Source: Aequorivita viscosa (GTDB lineage: Bacteria; Bacteroidota; Bacteroidia; Flavobacteriales; Flavobacteriaceae). From it: 64,000 nt of DNA. The position numbers and the translations under genes are program-made. The notes beneath the pieces were generated by a model. That model was given only the letters and a program-made list of their open reading frames with translations, was not told the DNA's origin and made no database searches. Location: assembly GCF_900106795.1 (NCBI RefSeq), contig NZ_FNNS01000014.1, positions 34,155 to 98,154 on the forward strand, in the 5' to 3' direction. Shown here in pieces: positions 1-9,035 of the stretch; the stretch's first letter is position 1; each line of letters begins with the position of its first letter.

Positions 1-365
1 GCATAGCCGCTTTCAGAGCCAAATGAGATATAAGCGCCTAGGTAATCGACTTCTTCATTAAAATCATCTTTTGAAATGCTGGTAGTTCCGTTGCCCATCA
101 TTGCAGCAACTAAAGACTCAACACCAGCTTTTTGACGAGATGCGTGAATTGGATTATCTATAAGAAGCTGTACACGAACGGCAGGTAGCTTATTGTTTTC
201 AACAACTAAAACTGTTAAACCGTTATCTAGCTTAAAAGTTATAGGTTCAGATAAATTGACTGTAGGAGCAGGACCTGGAATAGGTTGTTTGCTTCGGTCT
301 ATTTGCGCTGTTGCAAGACTTGTAGTTAAAAGTCCTACTAGAAATAGGTAAATATATTTTTTCAT
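1..365 (-). CDS. M16 family peptidase homologue without zinc motif (partial, C-terminus outside window)
   Basis: The reading frame starts at the ATG at 365 and runs off the left edge, leaving about 121 residues. It opens with a Sec signal peptide (MKKYIYLFLVGLLTTSLATAQ), followed by an M16 N-terminal fold of the type ITFKLDNGLTVLVVENNKLPAVRVQLLID. Where catalytic members have HxxEH, this protein reads AGVESLVAAMM, so the zinc ligands are missing. It begins 21 nt after the stop of the M16 gene at 387-1703, which has an intact motif. The two probably form an operon for a heterodimeric periplasmic peptidase in which this is the non-catalytic, substrate-binding subunit. That arrangement is known for paired M16 proteins; the pairing here is inferred. 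Confidence 0.85.
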   Translation of the reverse strand, partial: MKKYIYLFLVGLLTTSLATAQIDRSKQPIPGPAPTVNLSEPITFKLDNGLTVLVVENNKLPAVRVQLLIDNPIHASRQKAGVESLVAAMMGNGTTSISKDDFNEEVDYLGAYISFGSESGY

Positions 366-386
366 TTTGATAAAATTCTTTTATGA

Positions 387-1703
387 TTATTGATCGGTTT
401 TTGGCAAATACTCTAAACGAAGGCGTTGGTTCGGGTTTAAGTATTTTTTGGCAACCTCTCTGATTTCTTCACGGGTAATATTCTTGTAGATTTCCAACTC
501 TTTATTTATAAGACTAGTATCTCCGTAAAAAGTATAATAGTTAGCTAAGGAATTTGCAATACCTTCAACTGTTGCATTTGATGTTACAAAGTTGTTTTTG
601 TAGATATTCTGTAATTTTTCATACTCGCGTTCAGAAATTAGTTCGGTTTGTAACTTTACGATTTCTTCATCCATTTCTCTTGTAATTGTTTCTAATGGAG
701 TATTGTTTAGCGGTAATGCTAAGGTTATGTAGCTTCCATAATCTTCTTGGCTGAAGTTTAGAGCAGCAACTTCCATCGCTATTTTATCTTGGTCTACTAG
801 TTTTTTGTATAAACGTGAACTTTTTCCATCGCTAAGAATGGTTGAAATCATGTCTAATACATATGCATCACGCTCTTTCATTGATGGCGTACGATATGCG
901 TGTACAACCATTGGCAGTTGAATATTTGGATCGTAGAACTTAGCATTTATTTGTTGTGTAATAGGATCTTCTTTTATGTTAGGCTGAACAACTGCAGGTC
1001 CGCTAGGAATAGGTCCGAAGTAATCCTTAATCATCTTTTTCACCTGTTTTTTGTCTATATCACCGGCAACTACCAAAACCGCATTATTTGGAATATAAAA
1101 CTTTTTATTAAAGGCTTGGAACTCTTCTAAAGTAGCCGCATCTAGGTCTTCCATTTCACCGATGGTAGTCCATCTGTAAGGGTGATTTTTGAAAAGATTT
1201 TCTTTTACAGCTTTTAGAACATTACCATACGGTTGATTGTCTACGCGAAGGCGTTTTTCTTCTTTTACAACTTCGTTTTGAGTGTCTACCCCAATTTGGT
1301 TAATAACTGGGTGCAACATACGTTCGCTTTCCATCCATAATCCAACTTCTACACTATTGGAAGGAAAAATTTCATAATAATAGGTGCGGTCATCGGTAGT
1401 GTTTGCGTTATTCGTTCCACCATTTGAGGAAACAATCTCGAACCACTTACCACGATCAATATTTTCAGTTCCTTCGAATAAAAGGTGTTCAAAAAAGTGA
1501 GCAAATCCTGAACGTCCTGGAGTTTCATTTTTGGCTCCTACGTGATACATTACGGATGTAATTACCACAGGAGATGTTTTGTCTTCATGAAGAATAACGT
1601 GTAGACCATTGTCAAGGTCGTACTCTTCAAATTCTACATGCTGTGACTGAACGCCTGCCAAAACGGCAAGGGCAAATAGAGCGGTAAGAAATGTTTTTTT
1701 CAT
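387..1703 (-). CDS. M16 family zinc peptidase (insulinase/pitrilysin type), catalytic subunit
   Basis: The 438-residue protein has an N-terminal signal peptide (cut after about residue 20, GVQSQ). The inverted zinc motif HFFEH is at residues 69-73, and a downstream EVVKEEKR segment probably supplies the third ligand. The middle and C-terminal parts match the M16 inactive repeat (peptidase M16 C domain, about residues 190-375). About 440 residues is the usual size of a single-domain-pair bacterial M16B peptidase. Location is periplasmic. It is the first gene of a two-gene minus-strand unit with the zinc-less homologue that follows. The substrate is not predictable. Confidence 0.93.
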   Translation of the reverse strand: MKKTFLTALFALAVLAGVQSQHVEFEEYDLDNGLHVILHEDKTSPVVITSVMYHVGAKNETPGRSGFAHFFEHLLFEGTENIDRGKWFEIVSSNGGTNNANTTDDRTYYYEIFPSNSVEVGLWMESERMLHPVINQIGVDTQNEVVKEEKRLRVDNQPYGNVLKAVKENLFKNHPYRWTTIGEMEDLDAATLEEFQAFNKKFYIPNNAVLVVAGDIDKKQVKKMIKDYFGPIPSGPAVVQPNIKEDPITQQINAKFYDPNIQLPMVVHAYRTPSMKERDAYVLDMISTILSDGKSSRLYKKLVDQDKIAMEVAALNFSQEDYGSYITLALPLNNTPLETITREMDEEIVKLQTELISEREYEKLQNIYKNNFVTSNATVEGIANSLANYYTFYGDTSLINKELEIYKNITREEIREVAKKYLNPNQRLRLEYLPKTDQ

Positions 1704-2029
1704 TGTTTAAGTTTACGGGTTATGAACTTCATAAGTTTTAGCGGGTAAAAATACAAAGAAATATGGGGTTTATAACATAGATATTCAATTTAGGCTGTAA
1801 GCTTTAAGATATTTTTGTTCTTTAGAACGTTGAAGTCGTAGAAGAATGTAAAACCGTGAAATTTCACTATTTTTTCAAGATTTATCTCCATTAATATTAT
1901 TTTATTGACATTTGTACTGTATCAGAGTTAATTTCTTATCGAATAAGTCATAATTTAGTCATAAAATTTACCCTTAATTTGCGTTCTACACTGATATTGT
2001 CGTAACTTTTGAAACTAAAACCTCAAACT
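1704..2029. other. Divergent intergenic region
   Basis: This stretch lies between the M16 operon (minus strand) and the small membrane protein gene (plus strand), so it must hold two divergent promoters. It is strongly AT-rich. I see no RNA gene or repeat, only a short GTTC-TTTA-GAAC dyad at 1817-1828. Confidence 0.5.
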
Positions 2030-2485
2030 ATGTTGAAAATTTATTCCACTTATGGTATCGGTATTGCTATTGTGCTTATTGCCTATTTCCTGATTTTAAA
2101 ATTAATCGGTCTGCATCACTATCCAGTATTAAGTGTTGTTAATGCGTTATTTTTTGGTGCGGGAATTTATTTCGCGCTAAAAAGCTATCAAAGTAAGGTT
2201 TCAGAAGTTAAATATGAAAAAGGTTTCGAGGCTGGACTATTTACTGGTGGAATTGCGTCGATAATTTTTACCGTTTTTATGGCGCTTTATATGTATCAAA
2301 TTGACGGTGTATTTGCAACGTCTATTATGGAAAGCTGGAATATGGAAACCCAAATGGGTACGGCAATGATTGTTGTTTCCGTTTTTATAATGGGCCTTGT
2401 TACAACACTCATTTTAACATTTTCGCTAATGCAACTTTTCAAAAAGTCTTGGAACGCCAAGAATAGAAACAGGAACACTCTGTAA
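2030..2485 (+). CDS. DUF4199-like small integral membrane protein
   Basis: The protein is about 151 residues from the ATG at 2030; an in-frame TTG at 2009 would add seven residues but is less likely. Four hydrophobic segments are visible (GIGIAIVLIAYFLILKLIG, VVNALFFGAGIYFAL, GLFTGGIASIIFTVFMALYMY and a C-terminal MIVVSVFIMGLVTTLILTF). This layout and the charged loop SYQSKVSEVKYEKGF resemble DUF4199 proteins, which are common in Bacteroidetes and have no known role. It stands alone upstream of rplU and has no transport or catalytic motif. Confidence 0.75.
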   Translation: MLKIYSTYGIGIAIVLIAYFLILKLIGLHHYPVLSVVNALFFGAGIYFALKSYQSKVSEVKYEKGFEAGLFTGGIASIIFTVFMALYMYQIDGVFATSIMESWNMETQMGTAMIVVSVFIMGLVTTLILTFSLMQLFKKSWNAKNRNRNTL

Positions 2486-2499
2486 ATTAAACAAAAACA

Positions 2500-2530
2500 T
2501 TTGTTGTTTAGCTTAAAAAAACTATATTTG
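2500..2530 (+). promoter_or_regulatory. Bacteroidetes-type promoter of rplU-rpmA
   Basis: TTTG at 2500-2503 and TATATTTG at 2523-2530 are separated by 19 bp. This fits the -33/-7 consensus (TTTG / TAnnTTTG) of the Bacteroidetes primary sigma factor. It lies 59 bp before the rplU ATG. Confidence 0.7.
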
Positions 2531-2536
2531 CACCCG

Positions 2537-2556
2537 CTTTTACTTGACGGTAAGAG
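2537..2556 (+). promoter_or_regulatory. Small hairpin in the rplU leader
   Basis: CTTTTAC at 2537-2543 pairs with GTAAGAG at 2550-2556 (7 bp, one G-U) around a 6-nt loop, inside the transcribed leader just before rplU. L21 operons of other bacteria have autoregulatory leaders. Whether this hairpin is one of them is only a guess. Confidence 0.25.
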
Positions 2557-2589
2557 TATAATGTTTAACTAATTTATAAACGATTCGCT

Positions 2590-3231
2590 ATGTACGCAAT
2601 TGTAGAGATAGCAGGGCAGCAAATAAAAGTTGCGAAAGACCAAAAGGTTTTTGTTAATCGTTTACCAGTAGAAGAGGGTAAATCAGTGTCTTTTGACAAT
2701 GTACTTCTTATTGGTGACGGAGACAATATTACCATTGGCGCCCCGGCTATAAACGGCGCTCAAATAGGAGCAAAAGTCGTAAAGCACCTTAAAGGTGACA
2801 AAGTTATAGTTTTCAAAAAGAAACGCCGTAAAGGATACCGTGTTAAAAACGGACACCGTCAGGCCCTTTCTGAAATCGTAATTGAAAGCATTGTAGCCTC
2901 TGGTGCTACACCTGCTAAAAAAGAAGAGGCTAAAAAGGCACCTGCAAAAAAAGCAGCTCCTAAAAAAGCCGCTAAAGCAGACGATCTTAAAAAGATTGAA
3001 GGTGTTGGACCAAAAGCTGCTGAAGCTATGGTGGCTGCTGGATTGGATACTTTTGCTAAAGTTGCAAAAGCAAAACCAGAAGCTATTTCAACAATTCTTT
3101 CTGATGCAAGTTCAAATTTGGCTCATTTGGTTACCGATACTTGGCCAAAACAAGCACAATTAGCTGCTGATGGTAAGTGGGACGAGCTAAAGGAATTGCA
3201 AGACAGATTAGACGGTGGGATTGAAAAATAA
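2590..3231 (+). CDS. rplU: 50S ribosomal protein L21 with C-terminal helix-hairpin-helix extension
   Basis: Residues 1-105 are canonical L21 (starts MYAIVEIAGQQIKVAKDQ; 23S-binding KKKRRKGYRVKNGHRQ). This is followed by a Lys/Ala-rich linker (about 106-130) and a roughly 80-residue domain beginning DLKKIEGVGPKAAEAMVAAG, a helix-hairpin-helix of the DUF4332 kind. The 213-residue length is double that of ordinary L21 (about 103). L21 assembles early into the large subunit. The added domain is typical of L21 in Flavobacteriia and suggests an extra nucleic-acid contact, of unknown purpose. It is cotranscribed with rpmA 35 nt downstream. Confidence 0.96.
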   Translation: MYAIVEIAGQQIKVAKDQKVFVNRLPVEEGKSVSFDNVLLIGDGDNITIGAPAINGAQIGAKVVKHLKGDKVIVFKKKRRKGYRVKNGHRQALSEIVIESIVASGATPAKKEEAKKAPAKKAAPKKAAKADDLKKIEGVGPKAAEAMVAAGLDTFAKVAKAKPEAISTILSDASSNLAHLVTDTWPKQAQLAADGKWDELKELQDRLDGGIEK

Positions 3232-3266
3232 TCTTACTGAAGTATAATATTTAAAACCGAAACAAA

Positions 3267-3530
3267 ATGGCTCACAAAAAAGGAGTTGGTAGTTCTAAGA
3301 ACGGTAGAGAATCAGAATCGAAACGTCTAGGCGTTAAAATTTTTGGTGGACAAGCTGCTGTTGCTGGAAATATCATTGTAAGACAAAGAGGAAATACGCA
3401 TCACCCAGGTGAAAACGTATACGGTGGAAAAGATCACACATTACACGCTCAAGTGGACGGTGTAGTGAAATTCACTAAAAAGAGGGATAACAAGAGCTAC
3501 GTTTCAATCGTTCCAAACGCTAAGGCTTAG
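3267..3530 (+). CDS. rpmA: 50S ribosomal protein L27
   Basis: The 87-residue protein starts [24 protein letters not shown], the standard L27 N-terminus whose flexible tail reaches the peptidyl-transferase centre. There is no N-terminal extension of the kind cleaved by Prp in Firmicutes. The [17 protein letters not shown] core is typical. It is the second gene of the rplU-rpmA operon and is followed directly by a terminator. Confidence 0.98.
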   Translation: MAHKKGVGSSKNGRESESKRLGVKIFGGQAAVAGNIIVRQRGNTHHPGENVYGGKDHTLHAQVDGVVKFTKKRDNKSYVSIVPNAKA

Positions 3531-3553
3531 TAGTACATCTTGTGTAAAATTTG

Positions 3554-3588
3554 AAAACCTTCACAGCAATGTGGAGGTTTTTTGTTTT
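3554..3588 (+). terminator. Rho-independent terminator of rplU-rpmA
   Basis: AAAACCTTCACA and TGTGGAGGTTTT form a 12-bp stem with one mismatch around GCAA, followed by a T-rich run, 23 nt after the rpmA stop codon. Confidence 0.85.
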
Positions 3589-3637
3589 TAGGATTGTTAT
3601 AGCACCGCAACTAAGTAACCATTAATCCGTTTACAAT

Positions 3638-4306
3638 CTAGCGCTTCTTAAAGTCTGTGAATGAAATGCGACTATTTAAAAGTGTCCATCGGGGATTTTC
3701 GGGATAATGAGAATAAATAAAATTTTCAGGGCGTGTTAGAATCCAAAAATCGTCTGGAGCTTTACCATTTCCATGACTTATGGCACAAGTTATATCTAGC
3801 AATTGCCATTTTCCGTTTAGTTTTACAGCATTCCATGTGTGGTTGGGTTGTTTGTAATTCTTAGGCTGTCCCTCAATCGCTTTTGTAAATCCGTTAATCA
3901 CCGCTACTGGAATATTTATGCTCTCACACAAATCCCGAAATAAAAAAGCATATCCTCCGCACAGTGCCATTCTCCGATCTAAAACATTTTCAACCACGTT
4001 TTCTTCAGAAATATAAATTTTTTTCTGAAGTTTCTTGCTAAAGCGCAATTCCGTGTCGTAACGAATGTTAGCGGCAATCCATCTATAAATGGCATATACC
4101 TTTTCAGAGTCTGAATGAGAGTTGACTGTAATTGACTTCGCCAAATTCGCAATAGGATTTGCTTTACTCTTTTTCTTTTTTACAGTCTTAGCTTTCGGGG
4201 GAGTATATGTTCCGATTATATTACGAGATTGCCCCCTCATTTCAGCGTAGAAGAATACCGAAATAAGAAGGACAATTAAATATTTTTTTTCTTTGAGAAT
4301 CACCAT
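3638..4306 (-). CDS. Transglutaminase-like (papain-fold) exported protein
   Basis: This 222-residue protein has an N-terminal hydrophobic signal segment (about residues 8-22). The transglutaminase-core triad is recognisable: Cys116 in RRMALCGGYAF, His156 in NHTWNAV and Asp171 in LLDITCA. The helix YAIYRWIAANIRYD is characteristic of bacterial transglutaminase-like proteins, many of which are peptidases or amidases rather than cross-linkers. The Lys-rich stretch at 38-49 after the signal is unusual. It is a single gene convergent with rpmA. The substrate is unknown. Confidence 0.85.
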   Translation of the reverse strand: MVILKEKKYLIVLLISVFFYAEMRGQSRNIIGTYTPPKAKTVKKKKSKANPIANLAKSITVNSHSDSEKVYAIYRWIAANIRYDTELRFSKKLQKKIYISEENVVENVLDRRMALCGGYAFLFRDLCESINIPVAVINGFTKAIEGQPKNYKQPNHTWNAVKLNGKWQLLDITCAISHGNGKAPDDFWILTRPENFIYSHYPENPRWTLLNSRISFTDFKKR

Positions 4307-4663
4307 TGATTATACTATAATTGATTGTCCGCAACACATCATAATGCTGTGAATTGTGACATTATAACAACTTTTATATGTAGTCTCAAATAGTAAATAC
4401 TTTTTTTATTCGGCGTTAATCACCGTAATCTGTGGGATATCTTTCGCATTCTCAGATTTTTGGTTCCCGCTGATCTCGCAGATACTCGCAGACTTTTTTA
4501 CTTGTATGGCAAAAAGCGGATATACAATACTATAACGTATTTTTAATGAAATCAATTTCATCAATACCTGTTATTTCATATTATAATTGCAATTTTCCTG
4601 CCAACAAAAAACCCCTGCATCAAATGCAAGGGTTTCAAAATTTTAGACTAACAGTCTGAAATA
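4307..4663. other. Intergenic region with repeat-like sequence and the sdh terminator
   Basis: This holds the promoter side of the transglutaminase-like gene and the end of the sdh operon. At 4463-4499 there is a repetitive-looking stretch (TTCCCGCTGATCTCGCAG, then ATACTCGCAGACTTTTTT) of a kind I recognise as recurrent between flavobacterial genes. The sdhB terminator lies at 4605-4635. No coding frame is convincing. Confidence 0.5.
4605..4635 (-). terminator. Terminator of the sdhCAB operon
   Basis: AACCCCTGCAT / ATGCAAGGGTT form an 11-bp stem (one mismatch) with a CAA loop at 4609-4635. Read on the minus strand it is followed by a run of T, 30 nt beyond the sdhB stop. Confidence 0.8.
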
Positions 4664-5410
4664 TTAACCTTTCAAACTCGCGCTTAAGTATTCGCGGTTC
4701 ATTCTGGCAATATTCTCTAATGAAATACCTTTTGGACATTCAATTTCGCAAGCTCCAGTGTTTGTACAGTTTCCAAAACCTTCTTTGTCCATTTGCGCAA
4801 CCATATTCAAGACACGTTCAGTAGCTTCAACTTTACCTTGTGGTAATAAGGCAAACTGACTTACTTTAGCGGCAGTAAATAACATTGCACTGGCGTTTTT
4901 ACAAGCTGCTACACAAGCACCGCAACCAATACAAGTTGCTGCGTTAAATGAGTCGTCTGCGTCTTGTTTATTAACTGGAATAGCATTTGCATCAATAGTA
5001 TTTCCTGAAGTGTTCACAGAAACATAACCGCCTGCCTGCTGAATTCTTTCAAACGAGGATCTATCTACCATTAAATCCTTAATTACAGGAAATGCATTTG
5101 CGCGAAATGGTTCAATTGTAATTGTGTCACCATCTTTGAACATTCGCATGTGTAGTTGGCAAGTGGTAACCAATCTATCTGGTCCGTGAGGTTCACCGTT
5201 GATTTGAAGTGAACAGGAACCACAAATTCCTTCGCGGCAATCGTGATCAAAAACGACAGGTTCGTCTCCTTTATTGATTAATTCTTCGTTAAGAACGTCG
5301 AGCATCTCCAAGAAAGACATGTCACCTTCTATACCATCAATAGGATATGTTTTTAACTCTCCTTTTGCTTTGTTATTTTTCTGTCTCCAGATTTTGAGTG
5401 TAAGTTTCAT
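4664..5410 (-). CDS. sdhB: Succinate dehydrogenase / fumarate reductase iron-sulfur subunit
   Basis: The protein is 248 residues from the ATG at 5410 ([19 protein letters not shown]). A longer frame to 5452 adds 14 residues that do not resemble the family. The plant-type [2Fe-2S] ligands are in CREGICGSC; the [4Fe-4S] and [3Fe-4S] ligands are in [11 protein letters not shown] and [15 protein letters not shown]. It passes electrons from the FAD subunit to menaquinone in the inner membrane. It is the last gene of sdhC-sdhA-sdhB, 89 nt after sdhA. Confidence 0.96.
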   Translation of the reverse strand: MKLTLKIWRQKNNKAKGELKTYPIDGIEGDMSFLEMLDVLNEELINKGDEPVVFDHDCREGICGSCSLQINGEPHGPDRLVTTCQLHMRMFKDGDTITIEPFRANAFPVIKDLMVDRSSFERIQQAGGYVSVNTSGNTIDANAIPVNKQDADDSFNAATCIGCGACVAACKNASAMLFTAAKVSQFALLPQGKVEATERVLNMVAQMDKEGFGNCTNTGACEIECPKGISLENIARMNREYLSASLKG

Positions 5411-5499
5411 CTTTATAATATATTTGATAAAGCGGAAGATGGAATGCCCCAAATATTCATCTTCGTTTTATTAGAAAATTGTTGTGGGCATTTCATAGT

Positions 5500-7503
5500 C
5501 TATTTATATGATCTCGATTTAACTTCAATATTCTCATACTTCAACTCTTCTTTGTGAAGTATTTCTGTTGCTGGATCTCCAGTGTATTCCCAAGCGGCGA
5601 CGTACATAAAGTTTTCGTCGTCGCGTAAGGCTTCACCTTCTTCTGTTTGATACTCTTCACGGAAGTGGCCGCCACAGCTTTCGTTTCTGTGTAGTGCATC
5701 TTTTGCAAACAGTTCGCCCAATTCAAGGAAATCTGCAACACGCATTGCCTTTTCAAGCTCAGGGTTCATTTCATTCATGTCGCCAGGAACTTTTACGTCT
5801 CGCCAAAATTCTTCACGTAAAGCTCTAATTTCTGTCATTGCAGACGCTAAATCTTTTGCATTACGAGCCATTCCGCATTTGTCCCACATAATATGGCCCA
5901 ATTTTTTATGGAAATGATCTACAGAATGGGTTCCTTTGTTGTTCAATAACTTCTCTAACTGCTCGCGAACCTTGTTTTCGGCTTCTACAAACTCTTTAGA
6001 GTCTGTTGGTATTTTTCCAGTCTTAATGTCTTTAGATAAGTAGTCACCAATGGTGTATGGTAACACAAAATATCCATCTGCCAATCCTTGCATTAAAGCC
6101 GAAGCACCTAGTCGGTTTGCACCGTGATCGCTAAAGTTGGCTTCACCTGTAACATAACAACCCGGGATTGTTGACTGTAAGTTGTAATCTACCCAAATAC
6201 CACCCATTGTATAGTGTACAGCTGGGTAAATCATCATGGGGCTTTCGTATGGATTTTCATCTACGATTTTCTCGTACATCTGGAAAAGGTTTCCGTATTT
6301 GTTCTCGATAACCTCTTTTCCAAGTTTTGTGATTTCTTCTTTAGATGGATTGTAATTTCCGTGCATTGCCGCTTGCTCTTTTCCATAACGTTCAATGGCG
6401 CTGGCAAAGTCTAGGAATACAGCTTGACCTGTTTTATTTACACCAAACCCAGCGTCGCAGCGTTCTTTAGCGGCTCTGGAAGCAACGTCACGAGGTACTA
6501 AGTTACCAAATGAAGGGTATCTTCTTTCTAGGTAATAATCGCGTTCTTCTTCAGAAAGATCTTTTGCTTTTTTCTTTCCTTCACGAATAGCTATTGCGTC
6601 TTCTTTTTTCTTCGGAACCCAAATTCTTCCATCATTTCGTAACGATTCAGACATTAAAGTTAGCTTACTTTGGTGTTCTCCCGAGACTGGAATACAAGTA
6701 GGGTGAATTTGTGTATAACAAGGGTTTGCGAAGTAAGCACCTCTTTTATGGACTTTCCAGGCAGCAGTTGCGTTGCTTCCCATTGCATTTGTAGAAAGGA
6801 AAAACACATTGCCATATCCACCCGATGCAATAACCACAGCGTGTGCGGAATGCCTTTCAATTTCACCTGAAACTAAATCGCGAGCAATGATACCTCTTGC
6901 TTTTCCATCAACGATTACTAAATCTAGCATTTCGTGACGGTTGTAAGGAATAATTTTTCCTCTATTTATCTGGCGGTTCATTGCTGAATATGCGCCAAGT
7001 AATAGTTGTTGTCCTGTTTGGCCTTTCGCATAAAAAGTACGTGAAACTAATACACCACCGAAAGAACGGTTGTCTAACATACCTCCGTACTCACGAGCAA
7101 AAGGAACACCTTGTGCTACGCATTGGTCTATAATGTTTGCCGATACTTCGGCAAGGCGATACACGTTTGCTTCACGAGAGCGATAATCGCCACCTTTTAC
7201 AGTATCGTAAAATAAACGGTAATTTGAGTCACCATCGCCTTGATAGTTTTTTGCTGCGTTAATACCTCCTTGCGCTGCGATTGAGTGTGCGCGACGAGGA
7301 GAATCTTGGTAGCAAAATGTTTTTACGTTATAGCCTAATTCCGCAAGAGTTGCCGCGGCACTACCACCTGCAAGACCTGTTCCAACTACAATTACGTCGA
7401 TGTTACGTTTGTTGGCTGGGTTAACAAGGTTTACATCGTTTTTATGTTTTGTCCACTTATCTGCTAAGGGTCCTTTTGGGATTTTTGAATCTAATATTGA
7501 CAT
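5500..7503 (-). CDS. sdhA: Succinate dehydrogenase / fumarate reductase flavoprotein subunit
   Basis: The 667-residue protein has the dinucleotide-binding motif [17 protein letters not shown] near residues 42-58. The segment [14 protein letters not shown] carries the histidine that in this family binds FAD covalently. Further conserved blocks are [14 protein letters not shown], the substrate-site [18 protein letters not shown] and a C-terminal [14 protein letters not shown]. The length matches B-type (b558) succinate:quinone reductases. It oxidises succinate in the TCA cycle. It lies between sdhC (20 nt upstream) and sdhB. Confidence 0.97.
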   Translation of the reverse strand: MSILDSKIPKGPLADKWTKHKNDVNLVNPANKRNIDVIVVGTGLAGGSAAATLAELGYNVKTFCYQDSPRRAHSIAAQGGINAAKNYQGDGDSNYRLFYDTVKGGDYRSREANVYRLAEVSANIIDQCVAQGVPFAREYGGMLDNRSFGGVLVSRTFYAKGQTGQQLLLGAYSAMNRQINRGKIIPYNRHEMLDLVIVDGKARGIIARDLVSGEIERHSAHAVVIASGGYGNVFFLSTNAMGSNATAAWKVHKRGAYFANPCYTQIHPTCIPVSGEHQSKLTLMSESLRNDGRIWVPKKKEDAIAIREGKKKAKDLSEEERDYYLERRYPSFGNLVPRDVASRAAKERCDAGFGVNKTGQAVFLDFASAIERYGKEQAAMHGNYNPSKEEITKLGKEVIENKYGNLFQMYEKIVDENPYESPMMIYPAVHYTMGGIWVDYNLQSTIPGCYVTGEANFSDHGANRLGASALMQGLADGYFVLPYTIGDYLSKDIKTGKIPTDSKEFVEAENKVREQLEKLLNNKGTHSVDHFHKKLGHIMWDKCGMARNAKDLASAMTEIRALREEFWRDVKVPGDMNEMNPELEKAMRVADFLELGELFAKDALHRNESCGGHFREEYQTEEGEALRDDENFMYVAAWEYTGDPATEILHKEELKYENIEVKSRSYK

Positions 7504-7523
7504 AGCGTTAAATTTCGTGGTGA

Positions 7524-8180
7524 TTATTGATTAAGGTGTAAATAAATCGCAATAAAAACGAATCCTAAAGGAATGAATATTGCGTAAAACTTCGTGAAAC
7601 CTTGTAATGCTTTAGAATACTTATTGTTCCAACCCATACTTTGGAAAGACGAAGAAAAGCCGTGCCAAAGGTGAAGCGCTAACAATACAAATGAAAGGCT
7701 ATACAAAGCTGTTCGTATTGGACTTTCAAATTTTTGAAGCAACTCGGTGTAATAACGTGTTTCGTCGATTGGATGGCTCTCAATGTATTTGTGTACTATT
7801 TCTGGAAACCAAAAGTCATAGAAGTGAAGTCCTAAAAATGCTAAAATCACAGCACCACTAATGATCATATTTCGCGAAGCCCAAGTTGAGTTTTCATTGC
7901 CTTTAAAAGACTGATATTTTATGCTCCGGGCACCACGGTTTCTTATTTCAAGAACAAAGCCCATTATAAAATGGAAAATAACTCCAAAAATTAAAAGCGG
8001 TTGAGCAAGAAATTGAACAAAGAAGTTGTGCCCCATAAAATGAGACAAGCTATTAAAAGTTTCAGGATCAATAACCGAAGTTAAATTAATGATGAAATGT
8101 TGCGCCAAGAAAATGACGAGAAACAAGCCCGAAAGAGCCATCGCTACTTTTCGTGCAATTGAAGAGGTTAGTATTGCCAT
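7524..8180 (-). CDS. sdhC: Succinate dehydrogenase cytochrome b558 subunit
   Basis: The protein is 218 residues from the ATG at 8180 ([18 protein letters not shown]); the extended frame to 8210 overlaps the promoter. Five transmembrane helices are visible. Histidines within or near them ([16 protein letters not shown] region, [23 protein letters not shown]) are the probable ligands of the two b hemes typical of the single-subunit anchor of Bacteroidetes and epsilonproteobacterial enzymes. It is the first gene of the sdh operon. Confidence 0.93.
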   Translation of the reverse strand: MAILTSSIARKVAMALSGLFLVIFLAQHFIINLTSVIDPETFNSLSHFMGHNFFVQFLAQPLLIFGVIFHFIMGFVLEIRNRGARSIKYQSFKGNENSTWASRNMIISGAVILAFLGLHFYDFWFPEIVHKYIESHPIDETRYYTELLQKFESPIRTALYSLSFVLLALHLWHGFSSSFQSMGWNNKYSKALQGFTKFYAIFIPLGFVFIAIYLHLNQ

Positions 8181-8207
8181 TATTATTTTATTTCGAGAAT
8201 AGTTGTA

Positions 8208-8239
8208 CAAAAATACACTTCAAACCGCATGTTGCCAAA
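8208..8239 (-). promoter_or_regulatory. Promoter of sdhCAB
   Basis: On the minus strand, TTTG (8239-8236) and TATTTTTG (8215-8208) are separated by 20 bp, matching the Bacteroidetes -33/-7 pattern. It lies 27 bp before the chosen sdhC start and supports that start over the upstream ATG at 8210. Confidence 0.6.
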
Positions 8240-8398
8240 CATTCTTATCTGTTTGAATCTATTTAGAATTAGTTTAAATACCGTAACCTTAGTAAGCTCC
8301 AAAACAACCGCTTTAAGCCCTATAAAGTCATTTGTTTTTTGATTAATTTTATCGAATTGATTTTCTTGTCTGATAATTCATTTTAAATTCAACAAAAA

Positions 8399-9010
8399 AT
8401 GCTACCAAGCCAAAAGAACCACTGGGAAACTGTTTATGAAACGAAAGCACCTAGCGAAGTTAGCTGGACACAAAATCTACCAAAAACATCATTGGATTTT
8501 ATCACTTCCTTCAATTTACCAAATAATGCAAGCATTATTGACGTTGGTGGTGGCGATAGTAAGTTGGTCGATTTTTTACTTGATGCTGGATTCACAAACA
8601 TTTCTGTATTGGATATTTCTTCTAAGGCACTCGAGAGAGCCAAATTGCGTTTAGGAGAAAAGGCCGAATTGGTTGACTGGATAGTTAGCGATATCTCAGA
8701 TTTTAAACCTCAAAAAAAATTTGATCTCTGGCACGACCGAGCTGCTTTTCACTTTCTTACTTCACCTAAACAGAAAGAGAAGTATCTAGAAATAATTCGA
8801 AACAATGTGAATGGGTATTTGGTTTTGGGAACTTTTTCGGAAAATGGGCCAAAAAAATGTAGCGGGCTTGATATTCAACAATATTCTGAAGATTCCTTGT
8901 CGCAATTTTTAAAAAATGACTTCGAAAAAATAAAATGCTTTACCGAAGATCATACAACACCCTTTGATACTACACAGAATTTTCTGTTTTGCAGCTTTAA
9001 AAGACGATAA
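8399..9010 (+). CDS. Class I SAM-dependent methyltransferase
   Basis: The 203-residue protein has motif I IIDVGGGDS (Asp48), a motif II acidic residue in SVLDISSKAL, and a post-II Asp in WIVSDISDF. WHDRAAFHFLT follows, as in the thiopurine-methyltransferase/TehB-like group. The N-terminal HWETVYETKAPSEVSW is typical of small-molecule methyltransferases of this clade. The substrate is unknown. It stands alone, divergent from sdh and convergent with the following outer-membrane protein gene. Confidence 0.88.
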   Translation: MLPSQKNHWETVYETKAPSEVSWTQNLPKTSLDFITSFNLPNNASIIDVGGGDSKLVDFLLDAGFTNISVLDISSKALERAKLRLGEKAELVDWIVSDISDFKPQKKFDLWHDRAAFHFLTSPKQKEKYLEIIRNNVNGYLVLGTFSENGPKKCSGLDIQQYSEDSLSQFLKNDFEKIKCFTEDHTTPFDTTQNFLFCSFKRR

Positions 9011-9035
9011 CAAGAAATTTTACATCTTTAGCAAG

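Noticed and set aside
900..1130. Antisense coding frames opposite the M16 and other genes
   Set aside because: Many 60-110-codon frames lie antisense to or out of frame with clearly coding genes. They show low-complexity or atypical residue use and no start context, so they are shadows.
2903..3163. Lys/Leu-rich frame overlapping rplU
   Set aside because: It is the +1 frame of the Lys/Ala-rich linker and HhH domain of L21. Its Lys-Leu monotony follows from the AAA/GCT codons of the real frame.
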